This document shows positions 25,695 to 38,300 of a stretch of 64,000 bases of DNA, piece by piece. Position 1 is the stretch's first letter; each line of letters opens with the position of its first letter. A model generated the notes under the pieces. It was given only the letters and a program-made list of their open reading frames with translations, was not told where the DNA came from and did no database searches. Source of the stretch: Trichobilharzia szidati (taxonomy: Eukaryota; Platyhelminthes; Trematoda; Strigeidida; Schistosomatidae); NCBI GenBank assembly GCA_944472155.2, contig OX235273.1, positions 83,508,793 through 83,572,792 on the forward strand, in the 5' to 3' direction. The position numbers and the translations under genes were made by a program.

Positions 25695-26130
25695 AAAAAA
25701 ATTCAATAAACACTCTATGAGCCTCCATGACCTTTTAAAACATGTAGGATCATGTTTATCACATATGAATTCACGTATTTTCCATATAACAAATAACATA
25801 CATACACACATACACTCATACAAAACTAATCTGTACAAATTAACTATAGAAGAGTGAACACAACAACAACTTGACATTAGTCATTACAAATATATGTGAT
25901 GACTGCTTACATATTTTCTATTGGTAAAAATGTCCATGGACAAATGACCTTCAAATAAACTGACTTCAATTGATGTAAAAAGTTTTTACTATATATTTTG
26001 ATGATTAATAATAATCCGAATAAATCTGCTGAAGAAGCTGTGGCTTACACAGCGAAACGTTCAGAAAAATCTTGTTTTGATTTTCTTAACACGCTGGGAT
26101 TAATTTAATTAATTTATAATGAATCAATCT
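25695..26130 (+). mobile_element. 3' region of the PLE
   Basis: AT-rich sequence after the endonuclease stop, containing the hammerhead-like motif at 26029-26060 and a tail CAGAAAAATCTTGTTTTGATTT. A similar tail recurs at 26283-26340, suggesting a partial tandem of the element end. Confidence 0.5.
26029..26060 (+). ncRNA. Hammerhead-ribozyme-like core in the PLE 3' region
   Basis: The sequence contains CTGAAGA (fits the conserved CUGANGA core), a perfect 6-bp stem GCTGTG/CACAGC closed by GCTTA, and then GAAAC. Minimal type I hammerheads with this layout are known from the terminal repeats of PLEs. Stems I and III and the cleavage site could not be assigned with certainty by eye, so self-cleavage is an inference. 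Confidence 0.6.
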
Positions 26131-27160
26131 GACTCGGCGCTCAATTTTTTCCAGGAAGTTCGTAACACCTACGGCCTTGAAACCTATAATTAATTATTCA
26201 TTTTCAAAATATGCAGACCATAAATGTTGCAGAATTATCTGTAATAATTTGAGTATTGAATCAGATTGGGTCATTTTAAAAAATTCACCCCAGAAAAATC
26301 TTCATTTCGTTTTCTTAATACACTGGGATTATTCGAAGTAATTTTATAACTATCCACTTTCTAGCTGCTTATGAAAACGTTGGTAGATAGAACGGCGCAA
26401 AATGATTGATCTAATTGGTAACTCAAATTTCCACAATGGCAGTTGTTAATTCCTTTGCTAACTATCCTCAGTTACTGGTATTTTTGCGTTAGACTTAACA
26501 CTGCTTATTGCTAACGACTTCTTCAATTTAATATTTGTTTACCATTTCGATACTTCAGAATCCTAATTACTCGTTTCCGTTGAAATTTATTTCATATAAT
26601 AAATGAACATTCTCTTCGGTCGTTGGTAACCTTCCTATGGCTGAACTGCACCTGCTGTACACGTACATCTTATCTTATTGAGTATATCCTCATGTTGTTT
26701 ACTTCTAAACTTTGATCTCTCCGAAATAGTAATGCTGCACAGGGATAGTGCTTTTGACAATGTTTAGCCGAAACCACTCACAATCTGAGAACAGTTTTTA
26801 GACAAATATTTTATGCTGGATTCTACCTAAAAATAAACTCTCTGACGTATTCAGCTGAAACCTCAGTTGCAAATTATGGTTGAGATATATATATTAGAAG
26901 AAATCTGTAAACGTTTGGAAATGCGGTTTGTTTAATTGACTTATTTGTCATACCTGAATCCTGGTGTATTATACCGCGTCAAGAGCATCCTGATAATCCT
27001 GAACCATTAGAGTTGGCCGTTCCAACAAGCGCACACTGTATTGGCTATTAGTACATATACATATATATATATATACGCCGTGATTATCACACACTGTTAG
27101 ACAATCTCCTAACAACAAAACAACCGTAATGTCAATGATAACCAATAAGCATTTGTGTAG
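26130..27160. other. Intergenic DNA upstream of the first protease gene
   Basis: Apart from a partial repeat of the PLE tail near 26283-26340 and an (AT)n run near 27058-27075, nothing is recognised. Confidence 0.5.
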
Positions 27161-27173
27161 CAATGAGCATATC

Positions 27174-27183
27174 AATATAAGTA
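27174..27183 (+). promoter_or_regulatory. Possible TATA-like element of protease gene 1
   Basis: An AATATAAGTA stretch lies about 55-65 bases before the start codon. The preceding GAGCAT(A/G)TCAATATA is shared with the region upstream of gene 2, so the promoter area was duplicated along with the gene. Confidence 0.35.
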
Positions 27184-27238
27184 TGTAGATTTAAACACAA
27201 AGAAATAATTAATTTTAATACTTCTAATATTCATTATA

Positions 27239-30200
27239 ATGAACGTGATCATACTTCTCATCTGTCTACATTGTGTGAACTCTGAGATTATCAAAATTCG
27301 TCTGCATCCAGTGTCTGGAATAAAGTCTGTGCTAAATCCGTTTCGAAAACAGCTCCGGGCATTACAACGAAGGTGGACAAATTTATGGAATAGTGGAGAT
27401 ACACCAACATCAGAACAGCTGCACAATTACTACGATGTAGGTTGACTTTAATTAATGTCAGCTTATTCGGAGTGTCACTGACATCTGTAATACTAAGTGA
27501 ATAGGATATATCTGTATACTGAAATAACTGGTTAAATCTGTCGCTGAACATTTATGCAGTGCTATTCATTACTAATAGTCTAGAAGTATTATCTGGTCAT
27601 ATTTAGTAGTGTACATTAATTTCATGAAGATAATAGTGTGAATCGAATGTTTTCGAATATTTCATATGCAGGCTACAGTAGGAGAAGTTAGAATACTTTA
27701 GAATCAAACAGGGAAATCATAATATTTCCTACTTCTGACTAAATTACAGGCATTATTCCTAATAATTCTGAGCACTCTACGGACTATATATAATCACTAT
27801 CCGTCGTGTTGATAATCCCGTGGTTTCAGTTGCAGTTAATTATACAATACCGTGCGTCATCTAAAAATTGAAATTCGACACTATTTCGCTTTCTGAATCC
27901 AGAATACCAATGAAGAAACTAGTTATTCGATTTGATCTTATAAATCTCAAACTGAAATAACAATGACTAACAGATATTTCTAAACTTATTGACATGATCA
28001 GATCACAATGCCCACTGTCAGTTTCTGAATGCTGCTGTATGGTAAGAGATGTGATGTGATCGCTGACCCATAACACACACATCACTCATTACATGGTGAG
28101 TGACTGTATTCGGGATATGAGAACACAACACCACATTCATTAATAATTTTCTTAATGAACTAGCAGATAAGCGGAAATGCGGGAAAATATTTGTCAAATG
28201 TAAATGTCATGCGTGTAATGGAATTTTATTTGTTTATGTCAAAATCTTTCATGACAAATTCAAAGCCAAATTGGGGCACAACGTAATATCACTGATAACC
28301 TCGTAATGGATGATTCTTTTAGTATGTACATGGACGATAAATATTTTATTATTATTTGTTGGATTCTGAGTGGAACATGGGGATTCGGTAGCATATATGT
28401 TCTCTGCAGTCTTATTCAGTTGGCTACATGACTGTCAACAAGCTTGAATCCCGCTGTCACAATTTCAAGGTAGATTATTGCCCACTCTGCGAGAGCCTTC
28501 ATTGCTGTTGGTGACATCGTGAAAGCCGCTCGTCTAGGTAGGTGGAGTAGATTACTGACTCTTTGATAGACAATCTGGAGAGTCACAGATTCCTGCAACT
28601 TCTCCACTATATCTTCTCATGAACACATCAAAAATCAGATAGAAGATATTTCAGTCTTAAGAAAAGATGGACGCATCCACCTGAGCACAAGAAGGACGAG
28701 GGAGTAGTTGTAGGTTCAGACCTTTATGTAGTGTAAACAATCCTAAAGATGAACTGGGAAGTCTTCGAAGGGCAAGAAGTAGACCACAATTCTGGTTCAA
28801 CATATAGAAAGTGAAGGAGAGAAATGAGAAAGTCGCCTTGAATGCTTTATACTCATTTTAGTCAAGCAGATAAGGCAAAATAAAGGGTGGTTCACATCGA
28901 TAACTGGAATCTGTAAAGGAAACAGGGACACTGTGGTACAAGGTGAGCCAGGGAGAAGATGAAAAACGAAAGCATCGGCTAAATATAACCCACACAGCAA
29001 TGAACGAAAGAGTGAAGAAGAGTGCTAGGAAAGACGATGTTTCTTTTACTGCATACTAGCTGCTTAATCAGAAGACCGGCGATCCAAAAGAGACCTCACA
29101 TTATCCAAATAATCAGGTCGCAATCCTGGAGGAGGCAAATGCAATGAAGCTGTTGAAAAGAAGTAGTGAAACAACCGAAACATTGAGCAGACAATTTCAA
29201 AGGACACTAATCCAGAAATTCAACTAGCAGACACACAACGTTTTGCAAATACAAATGTTCGACGAAATCAGAAATAATAAATGCCATACAATTACTGTAG
29301 GACGGGGAAGTAGAGGGACCAGATTGAATTCCCTTCACTGAAGAAGAATTAGGGATGGAGTTAGAGATTCAAGCGATTATCTATATTACGCTACTGAAAA
29401 ATGTGTGGAAGGAAAGACAGGTACCTGCCAGTTGGAAGTAAAGGCAACTTAATTGTATGCTAGAATCACACTCTTGTTCATCCTAAGCAACATTTTGTTG
29501 ACCACTTAAGCAGTGAGAGTTGTTGTGCTGCAATCAGTTTAGGATGAAATCTTTGCAGAAGAGACAGTCAAAACAGACGATATAGCTGAGGATCTCAAAG
29601 CAGGAACGGTGTTCACTTTCTTGGAGACAGTGTGCCGTTCGTAAGCACTACGCACGAGGAGTGAGATTCGAATTTCTACAATAATGTTCATTCAGTCTTT
29701 CTATATGATTCAGAGGTATAGTGTGTCACAAAAGGCATCTTAGACAGGGCGTTTGAAAATTTCGTCGACAGCTGTCCTCTCGGTTATAAAGCACAAACAA
29801 CAAGGAACTCTGTCAACGAAACAACCAATAACCTAATGCCGAAAACGTGTACAGAAATGGATGGACACTGATTTTGTATGCATCGTGAATACCATGAAGT
29901 TCTTTTTATTCCTTCACGCTCCCAGTGGAACATAGGGCTTCAAGCCAGAGACTTGAAGTTTCTGTAGCCGTGTTCTTTATTTTCATGGGATGGGGTTGCT
30001 AGCCTCATGTCCAACCTTCCCAGCCTTAACAATCCTACTACTGGTTTTGCGAGGTAAATGAGCGCGTCGGTCGGGGATCGAACCCCGAACCGTTTGCGTC
30101 GCCGGCTAAAATCCCACGTTTGTGCCACCGACTCACACGAGGTGTGATCCCTCAATTGGAATGTGAATGGCAACCGAAAAGTCGGGCTTCCAGAAGTGAC

Positions 30201-33200
30201 AAGGAGGAAGTCATGTGGAGGGAAGTGACGGCATGAAAGCAGTTTTGCTATCAGCTGAAACTGAAGAAAGAGGACCGAATAAAAAGGAGATATGTCTCCA
30301 GATCTCTTAGTTCCAATCGAAATGCAAGGCATCTACCAAAAATATGATATTTTGCAGCATTACTTTTGTGCAGTGATCTTATTAGACTCCTTGACATTAC
30401 TAGTGATGGTCACATGTGACAGTCTTAAATGCTTAATAGCTAACGAAAATTCAATGTTAGTAATATTCTGATGAGTTTTAATTCAGTATTATTTTATTCG
30501 AGGGTAACACTTTCGTAAGGATAAGGAAAGTTGGTGGAAATTTATACAATTGTCTACCTGTATTTTTTCATTGAACAAAGTGCAGGATTATCAAAATTTG
30601 CCAAACACTATCATTTTGTGTTCTGTTAATCATAATGGTCATTTAAGTTTCAGTACTATGGAGAATTACAAGTGGGAACGCCACCACAAACGCTTCGTGT
30701 ACTCTTCGACACAGGATCAACCGACACCTGGCTTCCATCAAGAAAATGTTGGTTTCTAGATATCTCGTGTTGGTTCATTCGATTTTATGACAGTTCGAAA
30801 TCATCAACGTATCAGTCAAATGGAACAAAGTTTGAGGTAAAATACATCGTTGGTAGTTACTCGGGATTTTGGAGTATGGATACAATGCAGGTATTGTGGT
30901 TTTACGGTTTGAAGTAACACTGGTTTCAGATAAACTCCTTAGTTATTCACAATCAGGCGTTTGCTGAAGTAACAAATGTATTCTCTGATGACTTCTTTGC
31001 TAATGAATTCGATGGAATAATTGGTATGTCAAGGAGAAATGTGTCAAGATATGGGAACACTCCATTCTTCCCCAACATACTTTCTCAATTCAAGGATATG
31101 GATCCAGTTTTTCATTCTATTTGAGTCGGTAGGTTCTCAATCTACAGCATGATATCAGTGAAGTTACAATGAGCTATGGATGCATCGGGGAAGATTTACT
31201 GATATTCACGAATGTTCGTTTCCATATTGTGTGATATTTTGTTATTTGGAATACTGAGAAGTGAATACGTTCAAGTAGCTTTAGACCAAAGCGAAGCACA
31301 ATCTTTTGTTATGAAATTTTTCGTACAATTTCGTGAAATATTGTTTCAAACTGAATAAGTTATTTTGGGAGCGAAACAACCAGGAACTGATTGTGAAAGA
31401 AATAGGCAGAAAGAAATGGAAATGGATTGGCCATACTCTTAGGAAACCACCAAGTGACATCAATAGACAAGCCCTTGAGTGGAACCCGAAAGGGAAGCGG
31501 CGAGTTGGTCGTCCAAGGGTGACCTCCAAAGCCTCAGGAAGGTCGGGGGTGGGTGCCTTGCGCTGCGGGTTGGCCACCCCTCCGCACACCTCTTGAAATG
31601 CTCCCATATGACCGGGCGTCTTACACAGCCTCTCCTGAGGAAGTTCTACTCACTGCCTTCACGTGGCGGAGGTGTTTTTCACCAAAGTGAGAGGGCGAAA
31701 GCGGAAGCCCAGCGCTCTTCACCGGGTTGACTGTCCATTGGATGACAGTCTAGGGGAGATGGCTAAAACGTGATTCCAAACCTCCAACAACTGGCGTATG
31801 AAGCTCACTGGAGCTCACCGGCAGACGTATGGACAAAGGGCTTGTTATATGTCCTGGATGTCTGGCCCCATTCAAAAAGGCGTATGAACCGAACTCCGGT
31901 CACCGGCTGCCAATGGATAGTGGACTCCCTACACCACTCCTACTGCCTTGTAGGTCACACTTGGCTGTGTAAATGCTAGAGCTGCACTCTCAAACAAAAG
32001 GCCGAGCGATTCTGGGGACATCACTCGTACCGAATTCCCATGAAACTTCATGAACTCTCTCACAAACGACTATCGCTGCGCCTGGGCAGCGATGATTCGA
32101 GATGTTCATGAAGCCGACTCATCCTCCCGTAGGAGATAGCCAAAGTAAAGAAGAAAGAAGAAGACTTGGAGGAGGTCATGTGAATAGGAGATGAAAACGT
32201 GTGGGCAGACATGGAGCCAGGTGAAGACTCTAGCAATGGAGACGCACGGCTGAAGCCCTGTGTTCCTGTAGGAATTAAAGGATACAACAACAAAACAACA
32301 ATAGGGGATATCTGGTGATGAAGAGAGTACGAAGCAACAACCATAAAAAGGCTGTCACACGAACATTGTTCGAAACATACGAAATGAAAGGCATTTGGCA
32401 CAATCTACTCCTCATATTCATGAGTTCCAGTGAGTAAGTTGATCACATGCAAGATATTCAAGTGATGATTAATTTTAAGTGATACAAGCATCCAAGGTAC
32501 TTACTAAATGATATCGTTGTTTAAAATCATATTGCTCGACACTACTTTTGAGTAACAAGTGAACGAATACAAACCTTCCCCTCCATGATGTCTAATGGCA
32601 CTACAAGATTTGAAACAATAACCAGTCGTAACACTGTCAAAATTTATCATATCCGAATGTAGAAACAGTAAGCACAAAGACGTGCAGAATCAGAGATTTA
32701 TGAGTGTTAAAATATGTTGGAGCTAATAGTTAATTCATTCCCTAGTTCCTCCACAGTTTGTGTAAGTGTTTCTTACTATCATTCTGAAATACGCTTTCGA
32801 ACATCTTTTCACCTAGTGATAAAGATGGCACTTCATCAATGTATACTCGACGACTATTCAGTATGAGCACTATCTCCCAGCCCCAAGAATGTATAAAAGG
32901 AAATGTGGCATGATATTTCGAAACTGCTGCTAGATTACTTTATGAGTAATGCTCCCATGCATTGGAATTTCACGGAAATGTCTACGACACGTTTACTATG
33001 ATTACCATTCACTTTCCCACTGATGAAATATGAATTTGAACTCATCTCTAGCCTTGTAATCAGCACACAATTATTATTTCTTGTATTTTGTAGGAAGAAT
33101 GGTCTTGTTGGTGGAGAGATGGTGATGGGTGATGTTGATCCTGAATATTTTACTGGAGATTTCGAAAACTTGCCTGTCCTCTCTGCGAATCGTTGGATTG

Positions 33201-35351
33201 TTAACATCAAAAGGTAATTAGTGCATACTTGAATGAAGATATTTACAAAGAATTCATCATCTTTCATATGCATATGAAGATCGCAGGAAACAATTGCATG
33301 CTTATCACATTCGTATCATCTTAGCGAAGTACTCTATCATAATGGTGATTCTTATGTGTCGTAGTAAAAAAGTCATATATTCTCGCATTCATTCACTGAA
33401 CGAAATAAGATTTGAAAGTTCCAAATGATTGAAAATAAATCGCTTACATTGATATCGCCATAGTATATTCGGAACAAGATTAACTTGGGCAAGCATTTCT
33501 TTGCAGTCAATTCTCATCCAAACTTTGTGGCGACAAATATATGAATTGTAGAATTTATCAGCCAGTAAATGAAAATCAGAACTGTGAGAAAATGTTTCAG
33601 AGTATAAGTACATAAGGGCGCAATTCGTGGGCGCCATATCTACTGATAAATTAAGTCGCAGGTTGATTAGAACTAATAAAAGAAATTTCAGTACCTCGGA
33701 ATAACACACTTATTTCTGAACCGGACCTATACTGTTGTCATCCCTGGAACTCACATTCAGCAAACCCATTTTACTTATAGTTCTGTAGTATTGATATGTT
33801 TTCAGAGCAAAACAATTAGAGGGGTCAATTGCTTTTGATAGATTCTCCTTCAGACTCCACAACTATTTATACATTAATCTTTCGCTCAGAAAAGTCAATA
33901 AAGCCAAGCTAGATTCATATCAGAAATTATATTGTGGTACTGGTACCCAATTGAATAATAGTCAGTTGGTTTTGACTGTTGCTTAAATCCATATGAAATG
34001 TGTAGTCAGTAAGCACGTGGGACTAAATCAGATTAAATAATTCATTGGTGTGTGTTTGTGCATGTAAACTCGACAAAAAGTACAGATTTATTGGGCGAGT
34101 GTAGTTAGTGACGTTAGAGACAGCATAATTACTGCTTATTAGGAAGAGTAGTTTTGTGACCAATACACCATTTGTTGTATAGACTAGTTAATGTTCCAAC
34201 TACGTTTTACCCTGTTTAGCTTGAAGGTGAATGGAGTGGAGTATTGCGATGCAGCATGCTCTGGTATTATAGATACTGGGACATCCTTGATAGTCGGATC
34301 TAATGCAGTGGTGGGTGAAATTATTTCCCAGCTCGGTGCCGTATCTGCAACGGATGGGGAGTATAAAGTCGACTGCGGTAATCTCAATAACCTTCCTACT
34401 ATTGAGTTTATCTTCAAGGAGAGAAGATATGTATATCAAGCAAAAGATTACGTGGTTAAAGTAAGTATAGATTTTCAGTTGAATTTTCTGATATTCTGTG
34501 ATGAGCAAACGTTTATTCATTCTTCGTTGTGAATATTTCAACCATCATTTTATTTTAAGTCGTCAGTGAATAAAGTATGCCTGAATTGATTGCCAGGTAT
34601 CGCTGAGTCAGTCAAAGTAACGCGTAAATCATACTTGTTGTTATGAAATGAATTTCAACACATTTTGAACTCCATGTGAACAGATAGACAGTGTCACCGT
34701 TATTCATTTATAAGAGTAAGTTTTACTTTGTGAGGAATATGTTCTTCAGCTAAGCATTTTCACGGAACTATTTCAATCCAGTCGTGTCACAAAGTCGGCA
34801 TTAGCTTGACTAAGTCCTTCGCCCCCGATTCCGAGCACCTATCATAAATATATGCCTAATAATACACTGTTCTACCTATAACAAAAACAGGGATTATCTT
34901 TGTTGCCCACTAGATTCAGCAACTTCCGGATCTTCTGTTGCATTTGGATTCTCGAAGAGGAACGTACAGCTGATCAGCTAAGTGACTCACAGTGACTCAG
35001 ATGTCAATAGGACAAATTTCAAGAATCCAGGCAGATTGATCGGGTACGATGACATTAAAATTGCGATAGTGGGTGAGATAAAATGACGAAGTAGTTGAAT
35101 TAGAATTCTGATGCAATTATTATCTATAGTCATTTCTAGACACTGAATTAAAGAAATCTGAAGAAGGTCTTTCCACTTTCACATTTCAGGATTCCAACTG
35201 GCTATCAACAGACTGTCTATCACCTTTCAGAGGCAGTGGTAAATTTTCCAAGGGATTCTGGATTCTTGGCGATGTATTCATGAGAAAATTCTACACTGTA
35301 TTCGATTTCGGTGAGAGGGAGATAAGATTGGCTGATGTTGATGATGGATAG
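27239..35351 (+). CDS. Cathepsin D-like aspartic protease gene 1 (six exons; exon 3 frameshifted, possible pseudogene)
   Basis: Exons: 27239-27436, 30648-30890, 30930-31128, 33094-33213, 34220-34460, 35190-35351, all with GT/AG introns. Exon 1 gives a signal peptide (MNVIILLICLHCVNS) and a basic propeptide. Exon 2 gives the first active site LFDTGSTDTWLPS. Exon 5 gives the second, GIIDTGTSLIVG. Exon 6 gives WILGDVFMRKFYTVFDFG and the end. This is a pepsin-family (A1) endopeptidase; fluke relatives are secreted or lysosomal and digest blood proteins. Exon 3 is 199 nt against 200 in gene 2. The base lost near a T5 run (31108-31112) shifts the frame to TGA at 31122-31124, removing the C-lobe. 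The loss could be real or a base-call error; every other exon is open and both catalytic Asp are intact. Introns 1 and 3 contain nested transposon relics. An AATAAA lies at 35521. Confidence 0.85.
28640..30340 (+). mobile_element. Old RTE/SR2-like relic in intron 1, split by a SINE
   Basis: In broken plus-strand frames the RTE order can be followed: DEVEGPD near 29300, a KNVWKERQVPASWK block near 29395, TVFTFLETVC (the FTYLG block) near 29610, FLYDSEV and FVDSCPLGYK near 29695-29785. After the SINE come LECEWQPKSR and EEVMWREV near 30155-30215. The SINE interrupts exactly the stretch that normally joins RWRWIGH to the basic GKR block. Very degenerate. Confidence 0.65.
29910..30140 (-). mobile_element. 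tRNA-derived SINE (minus strand) inside the RTE relic
   Basis: On the minus strand it begins GAGTCGGTGGCACAAACG and contains a consensus-like B box GGTTCGATCCCC. It ends with CTTGAAGCCCTATGTTCCAC and GCGTGAAGGAA. The same 3' body is in the SINE at 42613-42824, which defines a family. The tRNA-like head carries Pol III A and B box patterns. Confidence 0.8.
30891..30929 (+). other. 39-nt micro-intron of protease gene 1
   Basis: Begins GTATTGTGG and ends TTTCAG; exon phases agree on both sides (phase 0). The equivalent intron in gene 2 is also exactly 39 nt. Very short introns toward the 5' end are a known feature of schistosome genes. Confidence 0.85.
31340..32300 (+). mobile_element. RTE/SR2-like 3' fragment in intron 3, split by a GC-rich retroposed insert
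   Basis: The plus strand reads RKKWKWIGHTLRKP, ALEWNPKGKRRVGRP at 31410-31515. It resumes after about 32155 with LEEVM, ENVWADMEPGED and the standard 3' tail to about 32290. The interruption (about 31515-32155) is much richer in G and C than its surroundings. Confidence 0.8.
31515..32160 (+). mobile_element. GC-rich retroposon-like insert of unknown family
   Basis: About 640 bases of markedly GC-rich sequence interrupt an RTE reading frame and end in an A-rich tail (AAAGTAAAGAAGAAAGAAG), suggesting plus-strand retroposition. Two open frames inside (31479-31730, 31770-31979) have no recognised domains. It may be an RTE 5' UTR copy or a SINE-like element. Confidence 0.45.
32300..33090. other. 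Rest of intron 3 of gene 1
   Basis: No recognisable repeat or coding region. Confidence 0.4.
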
Positions 35352-38300
35352 AGCTTTTGGTACCGAAACCAGTAAATCACTGAACATAAACATGTTTTAC
35401 GAAATAGATTAAGAAGTTCTTGTTTAGCACATATCATTTATTCCTTGAAGATCTTTCGAAAAATGGAAAATTGGTGAGGGTGTATACGTCCGCTTAGAAT
35501 AGTATCACCTGTGGCATTTTAATAAATACATCGGCAAACGCTTTCAATATATTGAATTTCAGTCTACAAAATTATTTGAGGAACCTACCTTTTTTAAATA
35601 AGCAACTAAAATGAGCATTTTAATGATCACATACCAACTAAACTAGAAATAAACTTTGGTGAGAACATGGCAAGTTAAGTTTCACGAATTTTGCGATTTT
35701 CGAGGTGAACAATAGCATACGAAGGACATAACTGTTCGTTATTTGGATCTCATGTTGAAGTTTTCCATCTCAGAAAGTTGACATTTCTGTCTTGCTGATG
35801 GATATCTCATTAACTGTATTGTCTACCGGTTAGTTAATGCTTCTGCATATTTCATTTGTTTCGTAATTCATCCATTCACATTGATCCACCATGCGAATCA
35901 CAAACTGTTCTGAGAATTTATATTTTCACAAGATTTCTACAACATATTCGTCTTGACAGTGTTGCTGGCGTTCTCCAGCGAACGTATTCGCACATAACTT
36001 TGCCTGAATAAATCCGACAAACTGTGCAAAGACCTCAGACAATAATCATTCAATATTTTAGTTTGCCTGATACCACCCTGCTTTGATAGTTAATGATTGC
36101 ATTATATCCACCGCCTATGGTGTATATATGAACTTTAGAATTCGATGTCTCATCAAGAGTAAAACTCGTCACCTTGACATTCTAGTTGAGCATATGTATC
36201 AGAATGACCTAATAAGCTATATTAGTCAAGACGAACTCTGTCGAAAACGTTCATGTATCAGAAAGATAATCTGGGTAGTGAATTGACTAAAATCATTTAC
36301 GATCATAGTGTGCGTTACTTTAATTATGATCGTCATTTGGCATTTAAGAGATTGAGACATTCATATACAACGTAAGTGTTGAACTCCAAAAACACACCCA
36401 ACCGAAATTGTTGATCTACAAAACTTATCTTATTGGTATCAGGTGGTTGTTTCAGTAAGGGCAGCATCAGCCTCTGGATCAAAGTCGACGACAATGATGC
36501 GGTATCTTTAAACTCATCTCTGCCTACTCAAATAACTAGATGTTGTTTGGACGGAGTAAAGGACAAGGTTTTTCGGAATACGTCATGTTTGATGCTAGGA
36601 TCATGTAGGATCAAAATCGAAGTTAGCTCAGATTTGCTGCTTTAAGTACCCTGACACTGTGTAATTATTACTTACTATTTATGATTAAATGATAATTGGG
36701 AAACAAGCCTTTAACTACATTTCATGGAGTGATATGTGATCTCCTGAGAGATTCCACCCCTAAATGTAAATTAGCAAGTGATATAACCTAGAAAAAACTA
36801 TTAAATTATAAACTACAACAGTTTTCACCTCAATAGACTGCCACATAAAATGAAACCAACGTTGTATATAACAAATTCAACAGAATATTTGAAGATTCTA
36901 AATATGATTATATTCGTGATATAATATTTTCAGCTTGTGACAGAATGTTCATCGAACAACTTCCTTGAGAAGCCAAGCTGGGAACAAGGAGTATGCTGAA
37001 CCTACTCTTTGATCACCTGAAAGATTTATAAGACATGAAATATTCGAAATATCTTCAACTGCGACCTGGTGTACTCATATGTGGGACCATAATACTGTCT
37101 TTCTTAATGATAGAATCATTCAGTAAAGTCTGTATGTACTAAGGGGTTTTATAGCAGAAGCATCACACATGAGACAAAATCCAAATTATACGAATAGGAA
37201 CGAATGAACAGGACAACATTTGAGCTGGTTTAATGGGTTTATCAGCCGCTAAATTTATCACTGTTTACAAATAAATTTGTTTACCCAAGCAATCTAGAGC
37301 TGACAAATCTTCACTCTATGTTTCTTTCAAATGCCTCCATCAGTTTGTTTGTGTTTGTCAAAACAGGTGATGACAAAGAAATATTTGTGACCACATACCT
37401 GAGCTTATTCCAAGAAACTTGCTGATGAAAGCCCTTTAAATATTCAGCACTGCAACTGCTTCTCACTTTAGGAATGCTAGTCCTGAAATAAAATCTCATG
37501 CTTTTTAGCATACTGAAAAATATGCGTTGTTATCACTTCAATTCGTTCAGTTGCTGTACTTAGCCTCACGTCGTAAGCGAGTGTAATTTTTGCTAAATGG
37601 TTGGGAAGTTTCTATTCACTGAGTGAATTTAGAATGGCACCTAATCAAAAGTTTTTGATTAAATTTCATAAGTTCCTAATCTGAAATGCATGAATTTCTA
37701 AAGAAGAATTTAATACGGTGCTTTTATGGTGCTTCACCAATGGTATAAAGAGCTTGTCATAAAAAGAATGACCTTGTCACAAAAAGGATTAAGACCTGTG
37801 AGCGATGTGTGAGACGAAAAATAATGGAGACGCATAATAACACAGAGAAATGTTTGGATCGACTCAGTAGATCAATGCTAAGTAAGAGGAATATTCAGGT
37901 TCCGTAATGGTAGATTGAAAGAGAGGGAATAAAACAGTCTTTAACTATTATGCCACCAGAGTATGGAAATAATTTGGATAAAACGTAGTACTGTATTGAG
38001 TAGGTTTATTTTATATAGCACACAGTTATATAGTGTTTGTCAGTTGTCCGAGAAACAGAATCTTGAAGAGAATATAAAGAAATGGGAGGGGAACTGTAAG
38101 TGGTCTGATAATGGTTGAGGTGCAGTGTTATTAGATGAGGACGACTGCGTGAAAGAAATGTTATCGATTTTGAAAAGTCAAACTAAGTATCAGTTTAAAT
38201 GTCAAAGCTGAGCAACGAATGAGTGATTGTCTTAGGAAGTTGCATTGGAGAGTAATGATGTCGACAACGATGTATGAATTGATGAATCCAACAGAGATCA

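Noticed and set aside
27055..27076. (AT)n run as a regulatory element of protease gene 1
   Set aside because: Ordinary microsatellite about 160 bases upstream, not shared with gene 2.
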